The position numbers and the translations under genes were made by a program. Positions 42,917 to 57,597 of a stretch of DNA of 64,000 nucleotides are shown here, piece after piece; within the stretch, counting starts at the first letter, position 1, and every line of letters starts with the position of its first letter. This stretch comes from Haemonchus contortus (Eukaryota > Nematoda > Chromadorea > Rhabditida > Trichostrongylidae): positions 38,480,420 to 38,544,419 of the forward strand of contig LS997566.1 of assembly GCA_000469685.2 (NCBI GenBank), given 5' to 3'. Under the pieces are notes generated by a model. The model saw only the letters and a list, made by a program, of their open reading frames with translations, did not search any database and was not told where the DNA came from.

Positions 42917-45129
42917 GAACGAAAGGCGCATTCTGATTCTTTTTATTTTAATTTTAATTCCAATAAATCCCGTCATGAACCAAATGTTTCTTTTTTATTG
43001 AACCAATTTTCTCTCTGACAGGAAGGGGTCGGGGTTTTGTGGGAGCCGTTGTTCTCTGGGCGCATCCAATCCGAATCCCATCTGTTCCTCTTGGCTCCGT
43101 TCCTCATAACCCTCATGTCATTCATTGTCGTAGTGCGTGAGTAGCTTCCGTAATTAGCAAATCGAGTTTTGGTGCTAGTCATTAGAACGGGGTTTAGGTT
43201 CACCAGCCCGAAGGGACAGACACATATAGCGTTCAAGCGAGAGGTCATTTCATCGCACATTCAAGCGCATGAATTGAAACCAGCCGCCAGGATAACACGG
43301 TTATTAGGGGGTCAATTGAAGGGTTGGGAAGGGCAGTCGACAACTTGAGCTTATGCTCCACCAAGTTCCTAGTAATATTTGCTTCTCACTAGGTCTGATA
43401 GCGAGGGTTATGGAACTGGACCTTTAGTTGCAACCTTCGTTTGAGGTGATGCGGCTCTTCACAGCAGTATATCACTGTGAACCGGAGAAGCTATCTGTCA
43501 TAGAAAAGAACTATAACTCCTGGCTTGCGTCAAAAAGCCATCTGCGTTTCTAGTACTCTCGTGCGATGGCGCCCAGAAAGGCAGAAACGTCAGTAAAATG
43601 AAGCCGCGCTGCCTTTCGATTCTTCCAAGGAACTTTCAAAAAGCCAGCTATTTCGGAGTTGATCACTCCACAAAGTAGTGTTCCTGGGTCATCACCTCCT
43701 AAACGGGAATAATAGCCAATGTTTGTTTGTCGACATCATCTCTGCTCACAAGAGGATATACACTACTTTTCACTCTTGCCTGCACTTTCACCTTTTCTTC
43801 GAGCACTACGTAGCCGTTCTCACGCCGAACTTTTTTGGAACTTTTTCTCAAACTGCTGCTAGACATTCAGCATAGCAGCTATCGACTTAAAGTTTGTCTT
43901 TCCTGCGTTTGAGGCTGTAGGCATAGGGGGTTAGGCAATGGAGGGCAAAGAGAGGGAGCGATGTTCGTAACTGACTTCAATAGAAGGGTTCATACATTTT
44001 GCTCCTACTCAAAACACCGGCATTGAATGAGGTCAACACAGCCGATTACTCGAAGTGATGGAAGCTATAGGCTGATGAAACCTGTGTGTGTGTCAACTAA
44101 ATTTTTTTTATGGATTTCTATTCTCCTTTCGCTTCATATGAGGATAACCCAACCGCCCTCCCATGAATTCGAAGACATTTCGGATCACTATGCACTTCTC
44201 GGGTGGCTAACCATCAAGATGAATTACTCGCTAAGCGTTCAAGTGATCAACGAACGTTTTCCACTTCAGTGAACGTTTGTGTTCAGCGCCAGCAATTTCA
44301 GTTGCCAGTCAGTCTAATTGGGTCCATTGAGAAGCAGGCCAGCCCCTGGAACGTCCATCAACCTTTTTCCTTCATTTCGTTTGCTCTCCAAAATTTTTCG
44401 ATCAAGGCTGTCATTATTGAATCACATTTTTCTCTTCGATAGATTGACCAAAATGAGCGGATTTAAACGGATGGTAAACCAAATTCCTCATTAGTATGGT
44501 ATCTGCAAAACTTAACTCAGCTCTCCTCCTTTTTCTCAAAAAACCTTGTATTTTTTTCTTTCCTCTTTCCTTTCTTTTTACCTTTTCTTCCACTTTTGAA
44601 CAATTTTTTGTCTTTTCTTCCAATTTTGAGAAACTGTATAGTTGCCGTTCACATGGTATTATTGCATAGCTAAGAATCATTAGTCGATTAGTAAGTTATT
44701 ATCGCTATTGGCGGCCCGACGGTCTCCATCTATTTCCTTTGAAGAGATTAGTGTAATGGCCGTTTTCCCTTGTTACGGCTCAGCGCAACTTAATCTCCGT
44801 ACATCAAGGAGTGGTCACTCCTATCAGTAACTGCTACCAAAAGATAGGTACCTACTATTCTACTCAATGACGCTTTCTATCAACAACAACAACACAAATC
44901 CTAACAATTTCTTCCCGAACCGTTCGTGTCAATAGTATCGACGCTTTTCATTCTGTCTGAACGGTAAGGGAGAAATGAAGTGCCAAATTGAGTTTTGGTA
45001 GTCGGTAATTCTTCAAGTAAACATATGAAAATAATTTTAGCTGAGATTCCTCAGTGGAATTGCCCACTTTGATCTTTCTAATCCTTAGATTGCCCTTGTT
45101 CAGATGAAAGTCATGGTAATGGGTTTGGT
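42917..45129. other. Non-coding sequence right of the mariner
   Basis: On the minus strand 42973-43260 is open for 95 codons (including KTRFANYGSYSRTTTMNDM), unrecognised and possibly a repeat-derived frame. A pyrimidine-rich low-complexity tract lies at about 44519-44630. No gene called. Confidence 0.4.
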
Positions 45130-45940
45130 TAAAGTAATCAGTACTGCCTCAAATTAAATTTTCTAGCCATGAAAGCCGGTCGCCATTCCTTGAGGAATGA
45201 TTTGCTTCCTGAGAGATTTTGAAATTCTTTGATGCAGCTTCGTAATTTCGATGGAATTCTTCATGAGTATCTCAGCTGTGCTATAGGGGATCTTACCCGA
45301 AAGTTGTGAAGAGTTGTAAAGAGTTTCGATGGCATGGCGCATCACAAATCACTTCACATCTGCTTTCAAGTATCATGCTTCCTATGAATCGTAGTATAAA
45401 CCCCTGGATAAGTTTTGTTTCCTGGAAGCGCCCATGTCACTACTATCAAAACTTTTCATTTCAATGGAATAAGAGAGGGGAGTAGTGCTGAAAATCGAGA
45501 TCTCTCACTCGATATTTTTTCAAATAGAAATATGAAATTTGCTGGGATTCCCGAATAAGATTAACGATTCTGATTTTTTGATTTTTCGTCATATGTGTTG
45601 ATATGAAAGGGTAAAGCTAGTGTTAAAAGTACACAGTAGTGGTCGAAGTTCATTGAAAGCCATAGTCGCCTGTTCCCCTCCCTTGAGAGAGCCATTCTTT
45701 TTCGCCCAGTCTCGGAAGGCGTTGGTATAACTTTGTAGGTTTATCACTTTCCTGTCTGAGTGTCTCGGTGGTGCGATATGGAATTTTCATCCGAAATTCT
45801 CTAACGAAGAATAATGCATTTTGACGATTACTACAAATCGAGCTATGACGATTTTTGAAGATTTTCGGCGACATGGCGCATCACAGATCGCTCCATATCT
45901 GCTTTCCCGTGTCATGCTCCCAGTTACTGCCACCGCCTAT
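45130..45940. repeat. Diverged direct duplication, two copies of about 0.3 kb
   Basis: About 45130-45400 and 45625-45940 share ordered blocks at an offset near 540 bp, for example GGCGCATCACA-ATC-CT-CA-ATCTGCTTTC. Minus-strand translations of both give K-I-P-Y-x-T-x-E and T-K-L-x-Q-R segments, suggesting a repeat with an old coding origin. Confidence 0.5.
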
Positions 45941-47257
45941 CTCCTGCTACACTATTTTCACGTTTTTCTGAGCAAATGCCTTTGTGCCAGGCTAGTTTCC
46001 GGTCATTCAACCAGACAAATGAGCAATTCCACATATGGACCATTCTGTGAGTTTGTGTTCTTTCCATACGTGGGCCATAAAATTTTGCAACTACAATAAA
46101 TCCTGTTGAGTTTCAACTTCTTCCCAACCTTGCAGCTTTCCACCCCATTTTCCTCTTCTATGCACTCCCTCATTCAACCACTTCATGGTAATTTTGTCAT
46201 CGCGCACTGGTAATCTGTCTAACTGGTAGTTTAAGAGCTCGTTTACTTGTGCGCAGAGAAAGAAAACCACGAAAATCACCGAGAAATCATAGGGTTGCGC
46301 ACCTGCCATCTGTAGAGGCATCGTTTCAATGTAACAACTACAGGTTCAGTGCAGTTGCCTATTCAGTAACCTAGCGATTAAGCCAGCAATTGCAATGTTA
46401 GACTTCTTGAGAAGCGTGAACCAGTTCGGGTAGAAAATAATGGGGTACTCAATAATTATAGGGCCCGCTGAAAAGGGCATTCTGGAGTAACACTTTTATG
46501 GTTGTTGCGCTGGAACTTTGAGCGACGCCATTTTGGAAAAAAGCCGATTGGAAAGGAGGAGTTGGACTGAGAAGGAGCCCACAGAGGAAGTTGTTTTACC
46601 CAGAGTGGGTTCATACAGTATCATCAATAGAGAGGAGAGGGGACTGGGCGAACAGAGCACTTACAGAACGGTTTGTGGATCGAAAGGTAGATAAACAAGA
46701 AAAGTCGGAAACCTTATGGAGAGGTTAGCAGGGAAGGTGTTGCTTAGGTAGGAATGTCCATTCCTCAGAGAATTTTTCTCCACCTTTTTCCCTGTCTTTG
46801 GGACGATGTCACTGCAAAAAACTTTATGGGAATGGAAAATGCCCCGAAAGTTCTTGCGGTTCCCCCATTCCCGCAAACATTTGAAGATGTCACTGGCACC
46901 TATGTAGGTTTTTATCGCTTCAGTACTCAAGATCGATGTCTCCTTACTGCCAACTCGTGATCTGCCTGATCCCGACCTGGCCCTGTCACTAAGCTTAACG
47001 AGTCATCTCGGCTTAAGTTGGGACCGTAGTGTTTGTGCGGGGCTTTGGTTCTAAACGAACGCCGCCGATCTGCTCAACGGATTAGTTCAGCTGTGGAAAA
47101 GAATAACACAACACTCGTTGGCCAACACGGCCAGACTACGCAGTGTTGAAAAAAACAGTTCTCACAAGGCTTGAAGGTTCAACTTGAGGATGTCGAATCC
47201 CCTATAGGTCAGCTTATCACTATTGTTATAGGAGGATAAAGTTTTCGGGGTTCATCA
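45941..47257. other. Non-coding sequence, nothing recognised
   Basis: No exon, repeat or RNA gene was recognised. Confidence 0.4.
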
Positions 47258-47470
47258 GTAACGTCGCGCCCTCACATTCGACTTCAATACGGAATATTGG
47301 AGGCGTAATTTTGCGTATGTGCCTCATACAAAACTTGTGAGGACCACCTTATGAAAGTTGGTGTTTAAATCTTCCCAGACGAATTCAGTGCCAGTTATTC
47401 GATCACAGGGAAGCAGATGGCATGCTTGGCTCTGGTCGATATCGGATTCGGTTCACGAACAATGCTTGTC
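47258..47470 (-). repeat. SINE-like dispersed repeat
   Basis: Plus-strand blocks GCGCCCTCACATTCGACTTC, GCGTATGTGCCTCATAC, TCTTCCCAGACGAATTCAGT and GGCATGCTTGGCTCTGG follow the family order in minus orientation. Confidence 0.6.
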
Positions 47471-50400
47471 TAGTCGTGCATCACCTGGCAGTACACCCAT
47501 CTGATCACTCTTTTTTTTACATCAGTACCATCCTTATTGTTAGTGTTGACTATAACTGAGTGCTCGGCTGCTCGGCTCTACCGAAACTCGGATTGAAAAC
47601 TCTGCTTCCAGGCAACATGCTGTCCACTACCCAATATCAAATTCATCATTTCCCGGTACTGAAACTCTCTGTCGGCTTGGGGATCATAAATGTTCCTTGA
47701 ACCTTTGAAGGGAGAAGTGAATTTTCCTTTCTAATATGTTCCATTCGATTTTGAAATTTACTTTATGAATAACTAAGTAAATGAACAAATGAACAGAGAC
47801 CTCTTCATCTGTCTCTATGCTGTTTGCCCTTTAGGACTGCAGGAAAATGGAAATTCCTCTTCTGTCACATTGATGATAGACGACTCATTTACGCCATTCC
47901 GGGAGAAATGTCTTCCGGTAGCCTTTTCTTACCCTTTTACTACATTCAATCTGCCTCATTGCTTTCACTGCTCCATCCACTTTCTTTCCAACTACTTTCA
48001 TTACTTGTTTTCAGTTCTGATGGCTCGCCTAGAGAGAAGTAACGATGTCCTCCAATTCTTCTAGGAGTGAGTACCTCGGTGGGCAGAAATGCTAGTATTC
48101 CGGTAATTCATGGAACTTTCCCATAACTCTCTGGAGCCAGTCAATCTTTCATGTTTCGGAGCTTATTTTCTTTACATCAGACTTGTCTGGTAAAATTGAA
48201 ACTGACCAACCCCTTAAAACCTTATTTCTCAGCCGTCGATTGAAATGGGGCGATTTTGGGGGTGGCGGGAAGGTGGGGAGGGTGATGAGCGCCTTAGTCG
48301 AAAATCGCCTTCGCCTTCATGCATATGGTGAACACTGAGTATATCTTTGAATGACTTTACAACCTTCAGCTGTTTTCTGGTAAGCGACCCACCTGAAAGG
48401 AATCAGGGAACGGATCACTGATCCCCATCCCTTATTGCCCATGAACTAATCACAGTTTGATGCTACTGAACGAGACGAGAACGAGTTTGAACGGACGTGA
48501 GCGTTGCCAAAGAAAAAGACAGGTTCAAATAGCCCAGTTATGCCGTACGCTAGGCTTTTCCGTCTACCAGCTGCTACAGGTACACATGTCCCCTTTCTTC
48601 TCAGATTCACCCTGAGCACAGGGATGTCAATTACAGTAGCGGTCGCTGACCTCGTCGGCAGGGCTTTGATCCGTTGATTTGCATTGTTCTACGTAGCAGC
48701 TCACACATAGCAACACTCGATACTTGGTGTTTTATTGCCTCGGACCCTTTCTTCTCACTGTTGCTACCGCTGCTTTAACGTCGTCGGCCTAATTTTCTCC
48801 GTCCTTGCAATTTTTGCCCGATTTTCTTTCTTCGCACTGTTCGGGGTGTTGCTACCCTTCTTTACTTTCTTTGAGTGTTCCTAGGAATTCTCAAGTGTTC
48901 AACACATCAAAAATAATGTCCCGATTTTCACAGACGAGAGGGCTGATCGTTCATATGGGTGATGTGTTGGGCCAATTTCCGAAATGGAGCCTCATCCAGA
49001 CTATTCGGCATTACCTCGTCTTTTATCACTACACCTTAATACGGTCCAATCACTAAGAAGATCGTGGGGAATCATTCCAGCTGTCGGCCTTTCAAACCTA
49101 TCGCGATTGAGTCAAGATTCGCCCATTTGGGGAAGTTCAGATAGAATAGGCTATGTAGATGCTGACCCATACGACATCGGTTTCCAGAAGACTTCAGAGT
49201 CCGACTCTGCGCGGGAAATCTGAAATTGGCACCCTGGACCAGGCGACCATCATAACTCGCAGGTGTAAGTGCGAAGCATACCTTGAACAGGATCGATCCA
49301 AGCCGAGGGACTGTGAGATCTTTTTTTTCTTGCCAGTTTCCAGTCTTTTCAGGCGTTCCAGTGTTAGGTATTCTTGGGTTCGGGCAGGGGAGGTTCTTAT
49401 CTTCAGGATTGTGGTTTAATACACTTCCGAATTTCTGTAGAATGGAACATTTTTCCAGTCCCTCACACCGAGCGATTCCATTTTCCGTGGAAGATCTTTA
49501 TCCAAAAGCCAGAGTGTTTGCTTTGTCGTCTGTCCCTATTTGTCGAAGCTTGCTTTTCTTCTGTTTTTCCCTCCCAAGATCCCCCAACGAATAATAGCTT
49601 CCGCTGAATTAAATCCAGTTGGTTTGCGTACCTCCAAATAATGATGGCTAGGTGTGAATTGGCGCTGTGAAATGTTTTCTGGTCGAGGGTGTCGACTGCT
49701 GCAATTATGACAATTTTCCACAGACCCACCACCTTGGTCGTAGCTTGGTTGCGCATCGACGAGACAATGGCGTGTTGTTCATGGAGGGCATTTCCTGTGC
49801 CACCGGAAAACTAACGGGCATATTTAATAGCCATCCAGGAAGGGAAAGACTTGTTCAATAAGCGGTTAACAAAGTTCCTAACATAGGCTGAATACAAAAT
49901 ATTTTGAAACTTGGGTCCGGGTTTCTGATTACCGATAGACCAGTAGACATAGGCTGAAACACTCGCGTAGGTGTTCCAGAGTTCTCTTTTAGGAGCTCCA
50001 AATAGGAATTTCAAAGGTATACTTTAGCTCATACGTAAGTATTGTAACATCTAGGAGACTGCCCATGTACAGGTGAACGTTCTAATCCCCCCGAATGCCA
50101 CATAACCGGTCCTGGATGAAGGGAAGTCACGGTGAGCTTAGCTGGAACGTCCCCAAACCAAGCTTTGGACTCAACGAAACTTACCCATTTGCTCTGCAGG
50201 CACACACGCTTCTTATCTGGCCTTAAAAATCTTGTCTACAAACAGTTTTATCTTGAGAATCAGTTGAAATCTTCCCTCTTCCTCTCATTACACTCCAACC
50301 TTCCTTAGAGACTTCAGGACACCCTTACTTGTCGTTCCTCTTCTTCTTCTCTTCTCAGATCGTATTCTAGTCAAAACCGGGAGGTTCCTTGTCAGCAGTA

Positions 50401-53400
50401 AACCTAACAAAGAAGTGAATAAGCAAGCGCAAGCAAGTGAACAAACATATCTTGGCTCGATTACCTTCATGAAAATTTTGGATTTGAGACCCCTACTTTT
50501 CTGGATATAATTTCGGGTCATGTTGGACCCCCCATCCCTTACTTTTCCACAGTATGCGTAGCAGCACCCCCATTAAATCCCCATTATCTCATTAGCACTA
50601 GGGATCTTTTGAGTGATTCTCGTAACTGCCACTTATGATAGGCAATTAACACCTATTTACCAGCTTTTTAATATTGTATTGTTGCCCTGTGGGTGGCCTA
50701 TTGAGGATACAGGTGTTTGGGTGTGAAGCGAGTGAGACGGAGTGGAAGGCCACCATCGTGCACCTGTCCAGTTGTCATTGTCGCAAAGGTGTGCGCAATC
50801 TGGCGTCCTCATTATCTCCTACTGCTATCGTAGTACTAGCACATTCCGATATCCATACAGTAATGGGTAGGATGAAGTTGTTGGAGCCTTAGAAGGTGGA
50901 ACGAGCTCCTTGTCCTTTGAGGAAACAGAAGTGACCATCTAGCTACGGTAGACATGGATCGCGGAAGTTCCAACGGTTCCAGAGGCAGCTGCAGGATTGG
51001 CAGGATTTATATCAAAGCAGCTTTGAAGACTGGAACCGCAACCTTGAGACCGTAATCCGCTTCTGAACTCTTCCGAACTACTACCGTGCCTTCAAAAGGT
51101 CCTCATGCAAAAACATGAGGATCCCTTAACAGGACTGCTCAATTATTCCGATTTCCGTGTTCCGCTTTCCATCAAGAATAGTCTAAGGAGATCTGTAGTC
51201 GTGTCCCTGCCCGTAGCCTTCATTGCGGTTAGGAAAGAAGATGGCTACGTAGCATTTAGCGCGAAATCCTGTCAGTCGTCTGTCATGGACACATAATTGT
51301 CGAAGATCATTTAAGCTAAGACGTAATTACGTACGTCGTTGTCGTCGAGCAACTCAATTCACGGCAGTGACACCGACATTGTAAGGATGTTTGTGACAGC
51401 CGATCAGTTATGTTTCGAGTAACCACAGCTCGAGTAATTGCTGCTGGGATTGTCACCGAGGATTGATGGCGAGACACTCAGACGCTCGGTCGTTTGTGGG
51501 AACTCGTTCCTCCCATTCCGGATTGAAGGAGAAGTTATTCGAAGAGGATTTCAAAATGGATTTATTAGGAGTGCTAAACCTTATCTGGTTCGGTTGCGTT
51601 GCCCTAAAGGTTCGCGACACTCAATGTACAGCATATCCCACATCCACTGAACACTCCCATTCGGGACTACAGAAAGGACCGAGTCGGTTTTTTTCCAGTA
51701 TTTGTGGGTATTGAATGGTGACTGATCTTGGTCTCCTTTGATAATGGAGTGTAAATCATAATGATACAAATTGATTTTGGGGAAAGAGGTCTTAGCGACT
51801 AACTCGTATGCAAGCAATCCTAGGAACCATCAGATATTCGAAATGTATTTGATTGAACGCTAAAGATTTCGGGCAGAATCCGAGTTCACGGCGTATCCCC
51901 AGGAAAAAGGAACGCTGGGTAGCTCCCTTCATTCACTACGTACCTGTACCGTTGTGATAAGATGTAGTCAGACAGATATTCGTTGAATAGGAGTCTGGGT
52001 CCGCCCAGAGGAAGCTCTATGAAGTACTGTAGGCCTTTATAGCTGGTAGTCGGATTTGCTCAAAGCTCCCTGCTGTGCTCGATGAGTCATTTTCAGAAAA
52101 ACGATGAATTTATTGCGTAACGCCCCATTTGAGGCATTCGTGGAATTCATGATGGGCTTTCGTTCATGCCCATAATAACATGCTGTGTGATTTAGTTTTA
52201 TGGTTATCTACGGAAAGATCCGTAATTCCTAATTTTTAGTACTCTGCAATTTCCGGTAGAAGATGGGTAGATGTTATATTTTGTATTTAATTTATGGGTG
52301 GTTCTGCTTGGGAGGAGCACTGTTTCGTCGAAGTCCGAACCCCCAATTTGGCTTCCATAAATAGATGATTCGTAAGTATAAAGAGAACCAGACAAGACCA
52401 GTCAGAATCCTGTCACTCCCAGCTGACGGCGGCGGAACATCGCCCGCAACTTGTCATTCATTCCAATTTCAGAGTTGTTTTCGCAACTGCAGACGTTTGC
52501 CTCCATTCTCTCGTTCTCTATCACTTCACTCAATCCCTGAAGACGTGAATTGTAAATCTGAAGGCTCCCTTCAGTCATCGATAGTACCAAGTGGAGGCAG
52601 ATTCCTATCAAGTATGCGGTAGTGGCTAGCCGTAATGAACAAGGACTTCACCTGGTGCATTTTAAGAGATTCGCATTTTATTCGGTAGCACATGAGACGT
52701 ATTCGTTTTTCAGAATGAGCCATGCGTTTGTCTGAGTACATGGTTCGTGATGGCTCTTGAAAACTCAATCTAGTCAGGCAATCTTTTCTCGAAAAGGCTG
52801 ATGGCCACAGAGTTCCGGCCTTCAACTCTCAATACTGCTTTGGTAGAAATCAGCTGAATCTGAAATCTCTGGTACCATGGCAATCTAGGCAGGTGTCGAT
52901 CTTCCATGCAATGCGAACGATTAATATCGTTCTGAAGCTCTGAAACGATCCATTCCGTTACGGATTCCTATTGTAACTGCCTGAGACCCTTCAAACGCCA
53001 TTTTAAGGCAGCTGTTGGTTTGATGGGACTTCAAAGGACATTGAACAGCCACGAATTCCGTGCTGTTCATTGCTGTTCAAACGAAAAACCGGCAGCACTC
53101 TGAATGTGATTAGACTCCCGCTGGGGAGAAAAAGACGTTTTCATCCATCAGCATAGCGATCACGCGGGCATATAAAAATCAGAGGTGACTCGTTCGGGCA
53201 TCGATGTCCCTTTAGTATTGTCCTCGATTCACTTTTCTAACCCCTGATTAACCCTGATTACAGGCAGTAGCCATTTTCCTAAACCCTCCCGAAAGGGAAG
53301 CTTATCTGATTGAGTCAATTCTAGGGCTCCTGGGCGTTATCTACGTTGAGGTTCCTTTGAAATTTTCTCGAATTTTTTACTATCTATAATATTTTTTCCT

Positions 53401-55689
53401 GGTGCTATTTGATCGGGCACATTCCAAACCTATCTGTATTCCCCGATAAATGAAGGATATACCCCTGAGGACCTGGTCAAAGTAGAGTTCGACTTGAAAT
53501 TCCACTTTCGATTCTTTTTCTTTCCTCACATCCCTAATTGTCCTCCGCCTGACCTCATCGCTCTACGCTCTTCCTAATTTTGCTTCGTAAAGGACAAAAC
53601 CGATTGGTAATGTTTATAACGTTATAAAAACTATCGGACGCTCAACAATTACCGTAAACTACGACGACGGCTCGGATTTCCCGCGTGACACCTATAAATT
53701 ACGGTGGACAAAGTTGTACTACTTGTTTCAACTGAATGATGTTGCTCTATCACAAGGCTGAGGAAGGTCTCCAGACCCACTGACAATGCCAAAGTTTACT
53801 CAAGGATCAGGCTACTTGTACATCCTTTCAGAAAGGAAGTCTTGTCGGATTAACTCGTCCAGTGAGCAGGCCAAAGCGCCCTACATAATTGCTTCCCCAT
53901 ACATAGCGGCAAGGACAGCCTGTGGAACAGTACAGTCTACACTTTGTTTCCTATATGGGAAATCTCCCACGAGCCTCATATTCACTGACTGGAACAGGGC
54001 ATATGAGCTTAATCGGTCTGGACGAGTTTGCAACTTCAGAACAAGGAGGGCTCCACCCATTTCAAATCACAATTACCCTGTTTTTCCGGAAAAATCAGAA
54101 GTCCATCATGGATGTCCTACATTTTTCTTTCCTGGGCTGAAAACGCAAAGTTCAGAATCCTTACACAAATCTGAACAAGAACTGGGTCTATGGTGCTCTT
54201 TGAGCGATCTGTCTTTGAGCATTTCCCTAGACGGCCTGACTTCTACTGTCTAGATAGCAGATAGTAACAAACGTGGAAGTCTTTACCTGAACCTCAGCGC
54301 TTTAAAGAGAACCGATCCACCAATCCACTGCCTTCGCAAAGTCATCTAGATTGAGAAAGATTCGCCCCAATTGGCTCACCCCATTCAGATGGTCCCAATT
54401 CACCTGAGAGCATCCTTCCTTGATGTTCATTGACCGATGGGTGTTGTCTCATTTGTTATTTGTGAACGTCCTTGAAGGTAGTCGCTAATTAGATCTACAA
54501 GTGACCGACGAGAGCATTGCCGACTCTCATATTACCTCAACCCGCATCGGCTCCTGCCCTTATTCCCTTCACCCAACTCACCTCCGTTAATCCTCACCAT
54601 GCCATCTGTAACATATGTCCCCTGTATTCGCTACTAGAATACCACAGGCGCACACAGTCCTTAACGGTCACTATCAGAATGATTCCTACATAATCTTCTG
54701 GCTTCCCACCTAGGTATAACCCACCTACTCGACAGAACCTCGTTCGGATCTCCTTTTACTTCTTTCCAGGGCTTTCAGCCGTTTCTTTCCTTCCTTTCCA
54801 CCGAATTCCTTGAATCCTCGATCATAGTCAGCTCGACTTGAAAAACTGGATAAGGGAATTACTTTATGGTAGGGTTACTGTCAAATACTGTTGGTAGTTA
54901 CTGTACAAAGTGTATCTGACGCGATATTTCGTTCACATTTCCTCTCATAAATCATTCGGTGCGATATATGTCAGTGATAGTGATATAGGGAGCAGAATAG
55001 AATGCCTTCACCTCATTCACTCAATCATCCGGTAGGGTGACATCGCTGGCAGCACCGTCGCCATCTCGGCGATAGCCGGACAGCACTGACCGGCGACGAA
55101 CGGCGACGACACAATGATCAATCGTGTTACGTTCGCAGTTCCTATCTCTCTCATTACAAAACCTTTGCAGATTCTTACCATTACTATCATCCTCCAGAGT
55201 ACAGTAACATTGGTGTTCCTTTCATGGGTTGCTCTATAGAATGTCATTTAAGCAGTAGAATCGCAATGATTCTATTCTTGCCATTGCTTTACTGTCTGTT
55301 TATGCTGGAAATGATATCTATTCCGTTGTTTATGTTGGGCGATGATTAATTTAAACTTATCAGCGTGTGGACCTTTCCTATTGCCATAGTCTGGTCCCTG
55401 CACTCGCCTCCAAACTCAAGTCAACGTCTCAGTAGTACTGTGAAGGACCCAGCTATCCTTGGTTGTTTCAACAAAACCTTTGCTTTACAACTTTTTTCGG
55501 ACCCATATATCAAGGTACCTAATGCAAGAAGATTCTAGGCTCCCTTCCTGAGACGAGCATGGGAACCCGACCTCTTGAAAACCTGGATAGGCAAGGCGAA
55601 TTATAATAGAGGAGATAAATACAAAATTATCCTAACCAGGTTATAAAGTAGGGAACAAAAGAAGAAAGGACAAAGCCCTCCGATGTCAC
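47471..55689. other. Long non-coding stretch
   Basis: No Kunitz, EGF or other domain-bearing exon and no transposon ends were recognised. The longest open frame, 53786-54253 plus strand (155 codons), has no recognisable domain, is Ser/Pro/Leu-rich without a signal peptide, and is treated as chance. Confidence 0.35.
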
Positions 55690-55920
55690 TCGACATCCGC
55701 TTTTGGAGTGCGCCCCGTATTCCACATCCATTCAGAATGGTGATGACGTTTCGAATGCTTGTGCCCCATAATGATTTTCGGTGGCTAGCCGATGCACAGA
55801 TCGGTGCTTTTCTCTTCCAAGACGAGTCTGATACAAATCAACCGGTCCAGGAAGGATGGAGGTTCTTTTTGCTTGACCGAGTTTCTATCTGAAGTTCGAT
55901 CTCTGGACCATATGTGGGTG
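55690..55920 (-). repeat. SINE-like dispersed repeat
   Basis: Plus-strand blocks GCGCCCCGTATTCCACATCC, ATTCAGAATGGTGATGACGT, GCCGATGCACAGATCGGTGC, CCAAGACGAGTCTGATAC and AACCGGTCCAGGAAGGATGG are the family body in minus orientation. Confidence 0.65.
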
Positions 55921-57597
55921 GCTGTGCAATACTTGCCGCCATCTCTTCTTGAGGAAAGAACAAGTAAAGAAAAATAGATTGTCCGGACTTACCAGTTTTT
56001 GAAACCTCATGTCAATTCTTTTACCGCCATCCTTCGGCAAAACTTCTCACAATTCTTTTCATTGTCTGAAAAAATTTTCAAAAAGACCCGTTCGTAAGTT
56101 TTTTCTTTTCCTGAGCGCAGCAAAACTCTTCATATGCATAAATTTGTACTAGAATTCGATTTTCCGAGTTTGCATAGCCTTACGTGGAGCTGAAAATAAA
56201 CTAGCCGTGCGTGAGTACTAGCACTAGTACAATTCCCTACAACGCACTTTATTGGTTCAGTTGTGAATGGTTCAGCAATTTTTAGCATTGGTCCATATGC
56301 ACAAATGGCTGGATGCTGATTTTTTCCATATTGATACATTGATACTTACTGTACTTACTCTCAGCCCTACCCTAGATGCCTTTCAGAAAATGGCTCTTTC
56401 GATGTCCCAATCTGTCGCAGATGGTCGTGTTTCGTTTCAACTTCGTTCAAGGTGAACAAAATCAAAAGATTTATGAGCCAATAAAACCGCCGTCTTAGTG
56501 TGGCAAGTTCAGCATTGTAAGAAAGATTGCATCCTGTCTAGTCAAAAGGCAGCCTCCTTTTGGAAATGTGGTGCAACGTCATGATATATACCAAATCAAA
56601 CGGAGAACTGCTTGATTTTCGTGTTCCTTTTTAACTGCTGCAATCTTTCGAAACTGATACTGAGGAGAAAAGTGACCCCCATCAATTAACGCTTGGTCAT
56701 AGTGTGGGAATGAACTTCACCATATTGTCATAATAAGAAGACTCGATTGCCATGTTAGCCATTCTTTTACTTCGAGCAGAATCACAGCAGCACTAAGGCC
56801 TAGGCGGTCACAGAATCTCGGTTCCCAGAAATTCTGAGGCGGTACTGTAAGCAGCTTCCATGATGTTAGACGAGTTTCTGTCGGTGCCCTTCAGATGGCA
56901 CGCTTTTCTTAGTGAAAAATGGACGGAAAAGCAATCGGAGGTGTGAGTAAACAAATAAGTAAACAATGACGTTTTGCTACGGGAGCAAGATGAACGCTGT
57001 ACCTTACACCTGTGTTTTCTACAGCCCTACCTTTGATGACTCAACTTGAGACACGGCTTGTTTTTTGCTTAACAGTGAGCTAGCCGACCGCCCTTTTCGT
57101 TACCCTATCAGGAATTCATTGTATTTCGGAAGCCGCTACATCGTTGCCGATCAAGTCCACTCTCAACGAGCTCCACTAATTGTTAGCCGAATGTTTCCAC
57201 TTCTGATGACTCAGAATTCCCTTCTAAATCGATGTGGCCAACTTTCAAGTAACTGGATGGTTATTCGCGGACAATCACTTTGCTCAGCTTCGACTCCCTT
57301 TACCCCATTCTGTTGCAATTTGTTAAGCAATTCGGTTAGTTTTGTCTAAGTTCGCGCTGGAAAACAGCAGATTTGGCGGTGTATGTCATGACAATGTGCT
57401 CAGCTCAACTGAGGGCCACGCCTATCTATGCTTGAACCTCTGTTTTGCTAGAAAAAACCAGATCAAGGCTCAGACAGGTTTGGCCTTCCGATTGACATCT
57501 CTTGCAAAAACTTGAGTGTATGGATAGGCCATTCATGACGGAAATGCCCAAATATGTCAACGATCCCCTTCATAGTCATTCACTTTTTTGCAAAATA
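55921..57597. other. Non-coding sequence, nothing recognised
   Basis: No exon, repeat family or RNA gene was recognised. Confidence 0.35.

Noticed and set aside
53786..54253. 155-codon plus-strand open frame
   Set aside because: No recognisable domain, signal peptide or supporting splice structure; length is possible by chance in this composition.
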